Positions 1 to 10,233 are shown, counted from the first letter of the stretch. The stretch is DNA of 64,000 nucleotides from Dromiciops gliroides (GCF_019393635.1 NC_057866.1:226761359-226825358), one strand, 5' to 3'. Notes: a model not told the origin generated them from the letters alone. A program made the numbers and translations.

Positions 1-656
1 GACTTCAAATCCTGGGAGACCCAGCCAAGTGGAAAATCCAGCAAAGCCATGGTGGAAACCAATCACCTTGCTAAAATGGAACAACCAGGTGTATTAAAAG
101 AGAATGGTGTGAGACTGGTTTCTTTCACTGAGCACAGCTATTCATTGTATAGAGAGATAAAAGAAATCTTTGTTACAAAAGCAGGAGACAAGGAGTATGT
201 GTATTTTAACTCTTACAAATATACACACACTGCAAATGTGGTTTTGGTCTGATAATGTGGCCAAAGCTAGATAACTTTTGTGTTGTCTCAATGCTGAGAA
301 GCACCTCAGTTGGATCTCTATTCTGCCTCTCATGTTTTTGTGTGGATGTACTCAGGGATTTTTTTTTCCCTTAAAGAAAATAGTTGCTTGTTTTATTTTT
401 CTTTCCTTTAGAGAATTTTCAAATATGAAATGCTATTGATGATGCAAAGTGAAGATCAGTGCCAAAGTATACATTTCAAGGTGGTGGTAGAGGTAAGAAA
501 TTGAAAGAAAAATTACTAAGGATCTTGGCCTAATTCTATCAAGCAATAATTTAGGTCAGGGTTGTTATTGCATTTTATATGACCAAAGTGCCTCCCTCAA
601 CTCAAAATTCCTACTTATCAGAATGAAATGTTTTAGGGAATCCTAATTATGCAAAT
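1..656. other. Unassigned intergenic sequence
   Basis: AT-rich sequence with no feature I can name. A 67-codon open frame at 49-252 (+) has no recognisable domain, no splice context and no family resemblance, so it is treated as chance. Confidence 0.4.
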
Positions 657-897
657 ATGGGGCAGTTAGCTGGTACAATGGCTAGACTCATCTTCATAAG
701 TTCAAATACAGCCTCAGACACTTACTAGCTGTGTGATCCTAGGCAAGTCATTTAACCCTGTGTCTCAGTTTCCTCATCTATAAGATGAACTGGAGAACAA
801 AATGGCAAACCACTACAGTATTTTTGCCAAGAAAAGCCCAAATGAGGTCACAAAGAGTTGGGCACAACTGAAATGGCTTAACAATAACAAATTATGC
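657..897 (+). mobile_element. Composite CORE-SINE with RTE-like tail
   Basis: The copy begins with the tRNA-like head 'ggggcagttagctggtacaa' and runs through the core 'ctagctgtgtgatcctaggc'. It ends with a tail ('aaatggcaaaccactacagt', 'tcacaaagagttgggcac') that resembles the 3' end of RTE/BovB-type LINEs. The same composite is seen at 42545-42740 and 48503-48743. A RTE-type tail would explain mobilisation by RTE rather than L1; that is inference from family knowledge. Confidence 0.7.
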
Positions 898-929
898 AAA
901 TATACACTCTATTTTCTACTACTCACCCT

Positions 930-1198
930 GTTGGGAGGGAGTAAGCATTTATTAAGTACCTACCGTGTGTCAAGAACACTGCTAAATACTTTAGATATAT
1001 TATCTCATTTGATTGCCCTGAGAGGTGGGTGCTATTATTAACCCCATTTTGCAGTTGGGAAATTTGAGACACACAGAGGTTAAAACACCTTGCCCAGAGT
1101 AACCAATTTAGTTAGCTGTCTGAGGCCAGATTTGAACTTGTTTTTTTCTGACTTCAGTCTCAGTGTTCTTTATCCATTGTGCCACCTCGCTGCCTCTT
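930..1198 (-). repeat. MIR-like ancient SINE
   Basis: The text 'taagcatttattaagtacct', 'attaaccccattttgcagtt' and 'ccattgtgccacctcgctgc' is the diverged reverse complement of a MIR/THER-type CORE-SINE. It is heavily mutated and has no visible target duplication. Confidence 0.7.
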
Positions 1199-1828
1199 TT
1201 TGTAGGAAATTCAAATCAAATAGCAAAGTTATTGAAACAGAACAGCAAGGTAAATTCCACAGGAAAATAAATGGTCAACTATCATTTTAACCACCTCTTC
1301 TTCTCCATCCTTATCCCTCTGTCCCCATACACATAATAGGTGCAACTTCTGACTTATTCACTTGGTGGTTAGGAGGTAAACAATTTTGGGGGAAACTTGT
1401 GTTAGTGGGGAAACAAACAGGCTTCAGGGAAACTCATGAGGCTGGTGAGAAAAAGTTAGGCTTTAGTTCTAGAATTAAAATCTGGCAAATGCTTTTGGCT
1501 CCTGAGATTTGTCTTGTCTCTGCCCTCTGGCTGCCAGCTTTGTCTATGTAGAGTAGATTTCCTAGGTTCTTCTCCATAGCATCTAGATCCTAAATTTGTT
1601 GATTGTTGGCAGCAAAACTGGCATCAACTGCTCAGGAAAATGTGTCTCATGAATGGTTTCAATGGCTAGAAAAAAAAGCTGTGCTAATGTATTTGTCTCA
1701 TCTATTCCTCCTTGCCTGTAAGTGACCTTCAGCTTCTTATATAATCCCTGCATTTAGGAACAACTCTCATCAGATTCTGATGTTCTAGGACTTCCCACAG
1801 TGAACAAGAGATTTCTCACTTTAGGCAT
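1199..1828. other. Unassigned intergenic sequence
   Basis: No coding signal, RNA gene or recognisable repeat found here. Confidence 0.4.
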
Positions 1829-2576
1829 TATGGATAATGAAGTGAGAGTTTGAAATGTCTCTACTACATCTGTTTGGAGACAAATGAATAACCCAAGAGA
1901 CAGAGTTTCTGTATAATGAATACAAAAGTTATTAATTAGGCTAGCTGTTAATCAGGAAACTGATGGTCACTGGTTTCTTTTGGTAACCAAAGACACCTAA
2001 TGGAGATACCGAATGCCTTAATATACTTTTAAAATTTTTTGGTGAGGCAATGAGGGTTAAGTGACCTCCCCAGTGTCACACAGTTAGTGTCAAGTGTCTG
2101 AGGCTGGATTTGAACTCAGGTCCTCCTGAATCCAGGGCCAGTGCTTTATCCACTTCACTAGCTAACTTCACCCTACTTTAATATGCTTTTAGAAAAGAAG
2201 GGTGTCCTTGACAGGTGAAAATCCTGATTGGTGAATAATTAATGAGAGAGTGGGCATATTAATGAGGAAAATGGGCTAGAAGTCTTCAGCTCCTCCTGTG
2301 GCTTGATCATGAGTCTCAGCTGCCTCCAGCAGTCTGGACAGAGGAATCCATCTCTACCTAGACCACTGTGGTTTGTTTTCTCCTTCATGGGCTAGGTTAC
2401 CCTAGCCTCCATTAGAGGGGTGCAAGGGTGCTTTGAGGTTGGAATTCACCTAGATTAGATTCTATTTATACTCTAAACAGAAGTAAGGTCTTACAGTTGG
2501 GTGGAGTTCCACCTAAGATGGAGGAGCATATTGCCAGAGAATTTGGGCAATCTCATCAAAGCTAATGCCTTGCTTT
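1829..2576 (-). mobile_element. Older LTR, left part, split by provirus
   Basis: This stretch and 6828-6934 together resemble the LTR at 21273-21801. Shared pieces are 'gattggtgaataattaatga' versus 'gattggttaataatgagaaa' on the left, and an 'aataattg.ct..taatat' block followed by a 'ctca' end on the right. A CORE-SINE lies within it at about 2036-2167. The provirus at 2577-6827 inserted into this older LTR. The left edge is estimated to within about 20 bases. Confidence 0.6.
2036..2167 (-). mobile_element. CORE-SINE (Mar1/WSINE1 type)
   Basis: Reads 'ggtgaggcaatgagggttaa' to 'tttatccacttcactagcta', the reverse complement of the marsupial CORE-SINE with tail side first. It is nested in the older LTR. 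Confidence 0.85.
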
Positions 2577-3072
2577 TGTGATGTTTAAAATCTATATTGT
2601 GTGATCACCTTAAATTAGAAGCTTCAGCACCAGTCTTTGGGCATTAAACATTTATTAAAGCATACAGGTATTAACATGGAGTTCAGAAGACAAGGTCTAT
2701 CTAGCCTAGAGTTCCAGCCTGGTTGGGTTCTTCTCAAGTCCTCCTCCAGGATCCTGCTTTAATCAGGAACTCCCCAGCAAGCTGATTGTGGAATCCTTTT
2801 ATAGGTCTGGAACAGAGGCGGTTCTTACCCACTGCTTCAAGCTGATTGGTTGGCGTCATCCAAATCCATTGGTTTTGAAGGTGTTCTCAAGTTGAGTTCA
2901 CAGTTTAGCTTCTGAGAACAATTCCTTCTTAAGGGCTAGCCAGGTGTGATTACAATCCAGTTAACTTGAAGTAGGCTAATCAGCAGTCAATCACTCTCAC
3001 TTGATTCAATCAGTCTAGATTAATTTCCAAGTGGGTCTTTGAGTATCTGCTAAATCTCATTATTTCATCACA
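2577..3072 (-). mobile_element. 3' LTR of chimeric Gag provirus
   Basis: About 496 bp with perfect inverted ends TGTGATG...CATCACA. On the minus strand it carries a TATA box (TATAAAAG, complement at 2796-2803) and AATAAA (complement at 2651-2656), giving U3-R-U5 order. Aligned by eye to the LTR at 6163-6827 it shows about 20 substitutions and one 5-bp indel over some 490 bases. The outer flank 'cttt' (2573-2576) is repeated at 6828-6831 as a 4-bp target duplication. Confidence 0.93.
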
Positions 3073-3083
3073 TTCCCCCCTTT
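3073..3083 (-). other. Polypurine tract of the provirus
   Basis: On the minus strand AAAGGGGGGAA directly abuts the TG start of the 3' LTR. This is the expected place for plus-strand priming in a retrovirus, and it confirms the minus orientation. Confidence 0.85.
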
Positions 3084-4186
3084 GTTTCTTATAGGAACAG
3101 GTGTTCCTAGATGAAACAGTAAAAAATAATTGTCTTTGGAAGTCTTTTCTCAGTTCTCTTGTCTTCTTGGAGTGGGTAAGATGTCATCAGGAGGAAGCTG
3201 GATTCTGCTCTGGAAAACTGAGCTCGGGGCTCTGGACTGAAAAGCTGGATTCTCTTCTTTAACGGTTTCAATTGCTGGATTTTTTACTAAACTTTAGCAT
3301 AGTGTTGTCAATGATCAAATTTAATACATTCCATTACATTCCCTCCTTTATATAATAGAGGGTGTAGGTAGTTATGCAATCTATAACACTTCTTACCACC
3401 AAGTGTCTGGATCAAAGCCAAATTTAGTATGTGTTCATGACACCTGAAAAATGTTATGGAAAGGTTATCATACCACATCTCATGGTTTTTGAGACAGCAA
3501 GTGATTGTGCTAGGCCACAGGTGATTAGACTGAGTGAGACAAAAAGGAAACAAGTTCAGTTAAATTAGGTTATTTTAGGAGGGAGAGAGGAAGGAACCGG
3601 ACTGTGTCTAGCAATTGTGCTCTACATAGTTGCCATCATAAGCAAACCATGGCCTTAGTATACCTGTCTCTCCTCTTGTTGAACATATATTCTTTTCAGG
3701 GCCTGCATTAAACTTCAGAGGAAGTTAATCTCTGAAATGATGTTTCCATAATTCATAAATCTCTTATTAATTTCACCAAATATAGTATGATGGTAAAAAT
3801 GCATGCTATGCTGCATAACTTCAGTTTACAAAATTGAGTTAAAAAGAAAGCAAAAGAAACAAAAGTCAAAAACAAAGCAAAACCAAAATCAAAAACGAAA
3901 AGCAAAAGATTTGCTAAGCACTCTTTTGTGCTCTTAATGAACTTAAAGGTCTTTTCAATGCCTTTCAAAAAACAAACAAACAAACTAAAAAAGATGGTTT
4001 AAAGGAACAAAGGTTAAGTAGGGGTAGGGGAAAGGGATGGGGGAGATTGAGGTAGGCCAGAAAACCAGGCCATGTGCTTCAGTGGTTTACCTGCAGAAGG
4101 AAAAGCTTGTTAAAGGTAAGTTATTATATTGCTAGAGTTTGGCGTACACCACACTGTTTTAACTGACTCCCCAATTCTCTGCATAC
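3084..4186 (-). other. Unassigned 3' internal region of provirus
   Basis: About 1.1 kb between the OTUD3-like segment and the polypurine tract. I find no pol, env or accessory reading frame on the minus strand; the longest frames (3753-3983, 3308-3553) look like chance. It could be env debris, captured host 3' UTR or element-specific sequence. A pyrimidine-rich stretch followed by CAG|GTAAAC near 4092 on the minus strand resembles a splice acceptor, but nothing else supports it. Confidence 0.4.
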
Positions 4187-4390
4187 CAAAGTGGCAGGGG
4201 TTTCTGAATTATCATTGATTCTTCCAATGCTGTCATAATGTTCTTTATGGTAGAAAATATGGAGTTCTTTAGCATCGGCTTTGTCTGTGCCACAGATTTG
4301 TCATAGGGGCTTATTCAACTGATGAATGATTACATTAGCTGGTTCTATTTTGCAAAGGCTACAATTGCATTGTTCCCAACAAAAGTACTA
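4187..4390 (-). pseudogene. Captured OTUD3 OTU-domain fragment in provirus
   Basis: Conceptual translation of the minus strand gives blocks matching human OTUD3 as I remember it: NAIVAFA, then IIHQLN, then KELHI, EHYDS and INDNSE. OTUD3 is an OTU-family deubiquitinase. The motif EHYD holds the family's catalytic His; the upstream Asp/Cys part of the active site is not present here. The segment follows the N4BP2-like segment directly, with a junction about 4386-4392. It is broken by TAG (4345-4347), a one-base frame slip a few codons on, and TGA (4301-4303). Similarity ends near 4187. It looks like captured host coding sequence, intronless over this span. The match is from memory of the protein and needs an alignment. 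Confidence 0.82.
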
Positions 4391-4985
4391 GCTTTTTTTC
4401 AGTATTACTTTCAAGCACCCTGGTTTAATTTCAGAGAACCTGAAGTTGTAGCTTGTGAGGTATTTAATGACTGCTGGTTTGATTCTAGCAACTCCTCCTG
4501 GACTATGCTTTCCTCTTCCCATAATCACAGAGAGATACGGTTTACCACCATTCTGCTTATGCTCTTCAGTTTTTTGTTGCAATACAGTTATTAAATGATT
4601 TATGGCTTCATCTACGTGGAGTCCATGGAGGTCCAAAACATTCTTTGGTAGTAGGGAAGCACTGACTTTCTCAAATATCTGCACAGCAGCAAGATGGTTG
4701 GCTTCTCTCATCTTCTCCTTGTGGAGACTACCCTGCTGCACATAAAATGTGGCAACATTTTTTTTTCCCCATGCGATAAGCTGCATTTGTCTTGCTATGG
4801 CATTCTAATCTCTTTTGATGGTGAAGGACAGCCTCTGCCCTATAGTCATCATACTTAGAGGTTTTGTGTTGACCTTTAGATGCCTGACCAGAAAGCGCTG
4901 GTGCCAGAATGCTCTGTTTAGGCTTATTCTCCTCATTTGACTCAAAGACATAGGTGGCAACTTCCTTAAGCCTATCTATAGTCAT
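4388..4985 (-). pseudogene. Captured N4BP2 C-terminus (Smr domain) in provirus
   Basis: The minus-strand frames 4985-4728 and 4786-4388 match the C-terminal part of NEDD4-binding protein 2. In order: KYDDYRAEA, a helical stretch with ANHLAA and IFEKV, then the Smr domain with its LDLHG motif, the GRGKHS loop and a terminal GCLKVILK. Smr domains bind or nick nucleic acid; in N4BP2 the domain sits at the extreme C-terminus, as here. The first ~20 codons (MTIDRLKEVATYVFESNEE) look instead like the end of Gag capsid, so the gag/N4BP2 junction is around 4910-4930. A frame slip in the A-run at 4758-4766 splits it. The Smr part alone is open for about 120 codons, with both signature motifs kept. No introns are seen, consistent with capture from a spliced transcript. 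Confidence 0.88.
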
Positions 4986-4991
4986 ATTTTT

Positions 4992-5975
4992 CTAGTCTGG
5001 ACATTGTGTCAGAAAATATTTGCGGATTTCTGGCAACGAATTGTAAACAAATGTGTTAAGTACAATATAGGAATCTCTCAAATCTAATGGATCCAATCTG
5101 GTGTACTGTCTAGTGGCCTCACAAAGTCTATCATAAAATCTGTTTGGTCTTTCATTAGCCTCCTGAGGTAGGCTTAAGAATTTCTGCCAGTTTTCAGGTT
5201 TTCTAGAGCAAGATTCCATCCCCTTCAGAAACGTTTCCCTAGCGTCTTTTAATTCTTGGAATTGCCTGTCGTTATTATAATTCCACTCTGGATCCTTTAG
5301 AGGCCACGGCACAACAGCCTGACCCTTCGCAACAAGGGCATTTCCTGTTGAGATAATATCTGCAATCTCAGTCGGGGATAGTAAAGTTTCCATAAGGCAA
5401 GTAACATCAGCCCAAGTGGGTTGATATGCATCAAATATAGTCCTTAACTGTGAAATTACAGTGTTTGGATTTTTCTCAAAACTAGGGATGATTGTTTTCC
5501 ATGCACTTAAGTCACTTGGTTTAAAGGGGCTATGTTTTCTGACTTGAATTGGCGCTTCTTTTTTGGTATGTTCTATAGTTTCCTGCAGGGGGAGCAGTTT
5601 CTGCTGATCTGATTCTAAACTTGGATCATCTCTAGTAGAAGGAGCCATCTTGGTGTCTCTCTCCATTTGTGACAATTTCCCCCATATTATAACAATGATA
5701 ATAGCAAAAATGAAATCCTTACTCATATGAACGATGGATGTGGTATTAAAAGGTATTTCAATTGCAGGCATAAAATTTCTACTTATATTAAATGTATTTT
5801 CCCAAAGATTCACACTTAGACTATTATACCAAAAACTTTTTGCTGCCTGAATGAGGAAAAAACCAATAATGTTATGAAGGACCATTGAGTAAACTATTCC
5901 TCTAAGTCGGGACATTATGCTGTCCCAATACATTCCAATGAGAAAAATCAAAGGGATAGCTGAATATTCAAGCAT
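4992..5975 (-). pseudogene. Gag-like ORF: hydrophobic leader plus gamma-type capsid
   Basis: An open frame of 327 codons. Residues ~149-327 are a retroviral capsid of gammaretrovirus/ERV1 type: PFKPSDL start, QPTWAD, WPLKDPEWNY, and a major-homology-like block (QEANERPNRFYDRLCEA, ~271-287) before YTRLDP. Residues 1-110 do not resemble a matrix domain. They contain hydrophobic segments at ~5-16, 27-43 and 87-98, and two N-glycosylation sequons (63-65, 77-79). A Met at 104 lies after the last hydrophobic stretch and could start a plain Gag. The frame ends at TAG (4992-4994) but continues downstream in the same frame into capsid-like sequence and then N4BP2. The stop could be a mutation or, as in MLV Gag-Pol, a read-through site; no read-through signal was identified. 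Nucleocapsid zinc knuckles are not seen. Confidence 0.88.
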
Positions 5976-6141
5976 GTTGCCCTTTAAACTGGGCTGGCTT
6001 TTCTGTTTAAAGCAAGGCTTTTAGAGGCTTAAAGCAAGGGAGATTAGGCAAATGAGGGAAAGTCAATGGGGGGATTTAAGAGAAAGTGCACTAAATTAGG
6101 TGGCTCTTGGCCAAACTAGGGAGAGTGGGAGGGTCCTTAAG

Positions 6142-6159
6142 GTCCCTTTGTGGTTGCCA
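6142..6159 (-). other. Primer binding site, tRNA-Arg-like
   Basis: Three bases inside the 5' LTR the minus strand reads TGGCAACCACAAAGGGAC. This is close to the complement of the 3' end of tRNA-Arg(UCG) as I recall it, with one or two mismatches. The TGG start and the spacing are typical of retroviral primer sites. Confidence 0.75.
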
Positions 6160-6162
6160 AAC

Positions 6163-6827
6163 TGTGATGTGTAAAATCTATGTTGTGTGATTGCCTTAAA
6201 TTAGAAGCTTCAGTGCCAGTCTTTGGGCATTAAACATTTATTAAAGCATACAGGTATTAACATGGAGTTCAGAAGGTCTATCTAGCCTAGAGTTCCAGCC
6301 TGGTTGGGTTCTTCTCAAGTCCTCCTCCAGGATCCTGCTTCTATCAGGAACTCCCCAGCAAGCAGATTGTGGAAACCTTTTATAGGTCTGGAACAGAGGT
6401 GGTCCTTACACACTGCTTCAAGCTGATTGGTTGGTGTCATCCAAATCCATTGGTTTTGAAGGTGTTCTCAAGTTGAGTTCACAGTCTAGCTTCTGAGAAT
6501 AATACCTTCTTTTTATTATTATTATTATTTTTTAGTGAGGCAATTGGGGTTAAGTGACTTGCCCAGGGTCACACAGCTAGCAAGTGTTAAGTGTCGAGGT
6601 CGGACTTGAACTCAGGTACTCATGACTCCAGGGCAGGTGCTCCATCCACTGCACCACTTAGCTGCCCCGAGAATAATACCTTCTTAAGGGCTAGCCAGGT
6701 GTGATTACAATCCAGTTAACTTGAAGTAGGCTAATCAGCAGTCAATCACTCTCACTTGATTCAATCAGTCTAGATTAATTTCCAGGTGGGTCTTTGAGTA
6801 TCTGCTAAATCTCATTATTTCATCAAA
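6163..6827 (-). mobile_element. 5' LTR of chimeric Gag provirus
   Basis: Partner of 2577-3072, with the same TGTGATG start and CATCAAA at the far end (one change from CATCACA). The TATA complement is at 6377-6384 and the AATAAA complement at 6237-6242. It is longer only because a CORE-SINE inserted at 6512-6668. Confidence 0.93.
6512..6668 (-). mobile_element. CORE-SINE inside the 5' LTR
   Basis: Bounded by a perfect 17-bp target duplication 'gagaataataccttctt' (6495-6511 and 6669-6685). The partner LTR lacks it, so it landed after the provirus integrated. Confidence 0.95.
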
Positions 6828-6934
6828 CTTTCAGAATGACATAAGGGGGCTGACCCCTGCATGAGGAAATAAAGAGAAAAAACCCTTAATCCTAATAATT
6901 GGCTATTAATATAATAGAAAAATAATTTCCCTCA
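6828..6934 (-). mobile_element. Older LTR, right part
   Basis: Resumes the LTR interrupted at 2576. The block 'ataattggctattaatataa' and the 'aaaaataatttccctca' end parallel 21762-21801. Confidence 0.55.
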
Positions 6935-7049
6935 GTTTAGGGTGACATATAATGATACTCCAAATCTACTAATAAGTGGTATGATATTCAAGTAAATTAA
7001 TTTAGAAAATAAGGAAAAAAGTGAGATAAGTATCAGAAATAGTCAAATT

Positions 7050-9175
7050 TACATTAGTTCTCTTTCTTGTTTTAACCTTTGTTTTATTTTTAATTTATGC
7101 AATAAAAACATTTCCATAACAGTGTAATAGATTATTGAAACTGCATGAAAACATGAAACTACAAAGCTACTGTGTATAACTTGTTATTCTTTTCAAATAT
7201 ACAATATTATTATGTAAATTTCTCTTTTCCCCTTTTCTGTCTCCATCTCCCCCTCCCCCACCCCTGACCATCCTAGGGATGGCTACCATTAGAAACAAAT
7301 AGCTATATATGTGTAAGATTGCTCTATACATACTGTTTATCATTTCTTTCTTGGATGAAGATAGTGTCTTTCTTCATAAATCCTTTATAGTTAATTTTGG
7401 ATTTTTTTTTGTATTTCTAATAGTCAAAATGACTTATTTGCTCAGTCTTTCTTAAAATAATATTGCTGTTACTGTATACAACGTTTGCTTGGTTCTGCTC
7501 ATTTTGCTCTTCATTATTGCATGCAAGTCTTTCCATCTTTTTCTAAACTTCTTAAACTCATCATTTCTTATCACAGTATTCCATCACACTCATATGCCAC
7601 AACTTGTTTAGTCATTACCCAATTGATGGGCATCTCTGCATTTTATTTTATTTTATTTTTAAGTATAAACATTTTAGAACAAAAGGTTCTTTTCCTTTTC
7701 CCCAATCATCTTTGGAAATAGACCAAGTAGTGGTATTGCTGAATCAAAGGGTAGTTTAATAACTCTTAGGGCATAATTCCCAATTGCTCCCCAGAATGGT
7801 TGGATTAGTTCACAATTCCAACAACAACGAGTTAGTCTCCCAATTTTTCCACATCCCCTCCAACATTTGCTACTTTCTTTTTCTGTCATTTTAGTCAATC
7901 TAGTAGGTGTAAAATGATATCTCAACTTTGTTTTAATTTTCATTTCTTAATCAATAATGATTTAGAGCATTTTTTTCATGTGACTATAAATTGTTTTGGT
8001 TTGTTCATTGGAAAATTACTTGTTCATATCCTTTGACCATTCATCAATTGGGCAATGACTTGTATTCTTATAGATTTGAGAAAGTTCTTTATATATTTGA
8101 GATGTGAAACTTTTATCTGATAAACTCTTTAAAATTTCCCTCCAAATTTTCTGCTTTCCTTCTGATCTTGGCTACCTTTGTTTTATTTGTACAAAACCTT
8201 TTTAATTAAATGTAATCAAAATTATGTATTTTACATATTTATCTTGTTTATTTATAAATCATTCAGATATCCATAAGTCTGATAAGTAATATGTTGCATG
8301 TTCTTCTAATTTTCTTGTACAATTTTTCTTTATATTTAGGTCATAAATCCATTTTGACCTTATCTTGGTAAATATTATGAGATATTAATTAGTCTATGCT
8401 CAGTTTCTGCCAGACTGCTTTCCAGTTTTCCCAATAATTGTTATTTTATTTTTTACCAAATTATGAATTCTTATCCCCAAATCTTATCTTTATACTTGTT
8501 GAACATAGTTATTATGCTTATTTGCTAGTATTTTATTTAGGATTTTTGCATCCATATTCATTAATGAAATTTTTCTATATTTTTCTTTTTCTGTTTTTAC
8601 CCTTCCTGGTTTAGGGTATGAGTATTATATTTGTTTCATAAAAGGAACTTGGTAGGATCTCTTCTTTACCTATTATTCCAAATAATTAAATATTGGAATT
8701 AGTTGATCTTTAAGTGTTTGCTAGAATACACTTGTAAATCCATCTGGTCCTGATGTTTTTTTCTTAGGAAGCTCATTTATAGCCTGTTCAATTTCTTTTT
8801 CTAAAATAAGTCTATTTACATATTTTATTTCCTCTTCTGCAACTTATATTTCTGTAAATGTTCTTCCATTTCACTTAGATTATTAATTTTAATAGCATAT
8901 AATTGGGCAAAATAACTCCTTATAATCACTTTAGTTCCATCTTCATTAGTGGTATAGTCACCATTTTCATTTTTGATACTAGTGATTTGGTTTTTTTCTC
9001 TTTTTAAAAATCACATTAACCAATTGTTTATCTATTTTATTTGTTTTTTTTCATAAAACGCAACTCCTAGTTTTAATGATTCATTCAGTGATTTTTATTA
9101 TTATCAATTTTATTAATATCACCTTTAATTTTTAGGATTTTCAATTTGGTGTTTAATTGGGGATTTTTAAACCAA
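7050..9175 (-). mobile_element. 5'-truncated L1, ORF2 3' half and 3' UTR
   Basis: Plus strand runs from 3' UTR (about 7050-7500) into ORF2. The minus frame at 7674-7943 carries WRGCGKIG, ELIQPFWGAIGN and FDSAIPLLGLFPK, the conserved L1 ORF2p C-terminus. Further upstream the minus strand has diverged RT-domain sequence up to about 9175. It is riddled with stops and is an old copy. The right edge is blurred by the SINE at 9176-9322. Confidence 0.85.
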
Positions 9176-9322
9176 TAATTTTTTTTTGCAAGGTAATTGG
9201 GGTTAAGTGATTTACCCAGGGTCAAACAGCTAGTAAGTATTAAGCACCTGAGGCTGGATTTGAATTTAGGTCCTCTTGACTGCAGGGCCAGTGTTCTATC
9301 CACTTTGCCACCAATCTGTCCT
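9176..9322 (-). mobile_element. CORE-SINE (Mar1/WSINE1 type), diverged
   Basis: Reads 'gcaaggtaattggggttaag' to 'tctatccactttgccaccaa', more diverged than most copies here. Confidence 0.85.
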
Positions 9323-10233
9323 CCCTCCCCCCATTTTAAAACACTAAAGTAGCTATCTATGGCTGAGTTCTTTTTCCTTTGCTTACTCATTTTTATTTTG
9401 TTTCATTTTATTCTTAATAGCTAATAATAATAGTTATTATTATTATAATCAAATTTTAATCCCTAGTTGTGAGTAGTGTTGCCCTAGGCTTCAGATCCTT
9501 CTTACTATTGTTTTCTGAATTCTGTCCAGTTTTCAAAATGCTCATTCCTTGGTGGAGTACTACAAAAAGATGATGACCCAAGATGGTTTCTCCATCCCTA
9601 TTAATCATGGCTTAAGTTTTCACTGCAGCTACCTGGAAGCAAAGGAGTAGGGAAATTTCTTCATCTAAGAACGTGACCTATAGCCCTGCAGAGAGGTTGC
9701 ACATGGGAAGAAATTGTGAGTGAATGGAAACTCTGGTTGAGTAGTGGAGGACATGTTTGTGGAAAACACAATAGATTCCTCTATACTTGTCTTGGGAAAA
9801 AGCTTTGCATGTTCAGCAAAGACTTTGTTCTCTGGCCTGCTTGCCTTTCTCTGGCGGCAAATCTTACCAGACATGTAGGAAAATCAGACTACCGCCCCTG
9901 CCCCCTTCACCCCAGACAATTACATGGTCCATTCTCAGCCCAAGGACTCCACTAGTTTGCTTAAACTGGTTATTTGATGGACTTGCCTACTACTTTCCTT
10001 CCCACAGAAACTACTAACATTTGCAGAATATGCCATAACCTCCTCCCTAATGTCATAATATGGTGGGCTGCTGATGTTAGAGTGGGAAAAGCCCCCTCTG
10101 GCCATCCGCCTTCTCCTTAAGGAATCAGCTTTCTGTTCCAGAAAATGGAGTCCCTAGTCCATAATGGGGCCCTCCCCCACATAGGTACAATACTGGAAGT
10201 TTCCAAGGAGCTCCAATCTTTCCTTTATAGAAG
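9323..10233. other. Unassigned sequence, possible retroelement debris
   Basis: Short open frames at 9716-9955 and 9787-10017 have no recognisable domain. Base composition is richer in GC than the flanking L1. See the separate finding on 9.5-11.3 kb. Confidence 0.35.

Noticed and set aside
657..790. tRNA gene in SINE head
   Set aside because: The head is tRNA-derived but lacks a foldable cloverleaf and recurs as part of the SINE.
3753..3983. 76-codon hydrophobic minus ORF in the provirus as an env transmembrane piece
   Set aside because: It translates an A-rich plus-strand run; no heptad, Cys motif or fusion-peptide pattern is seen.
7485..7721. Plus-strand ORFs in L1 regions (also 24457, 53242, 55853)
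   Set aside because: Antisense of L1 3' UTR and ORF2, not independent genes.
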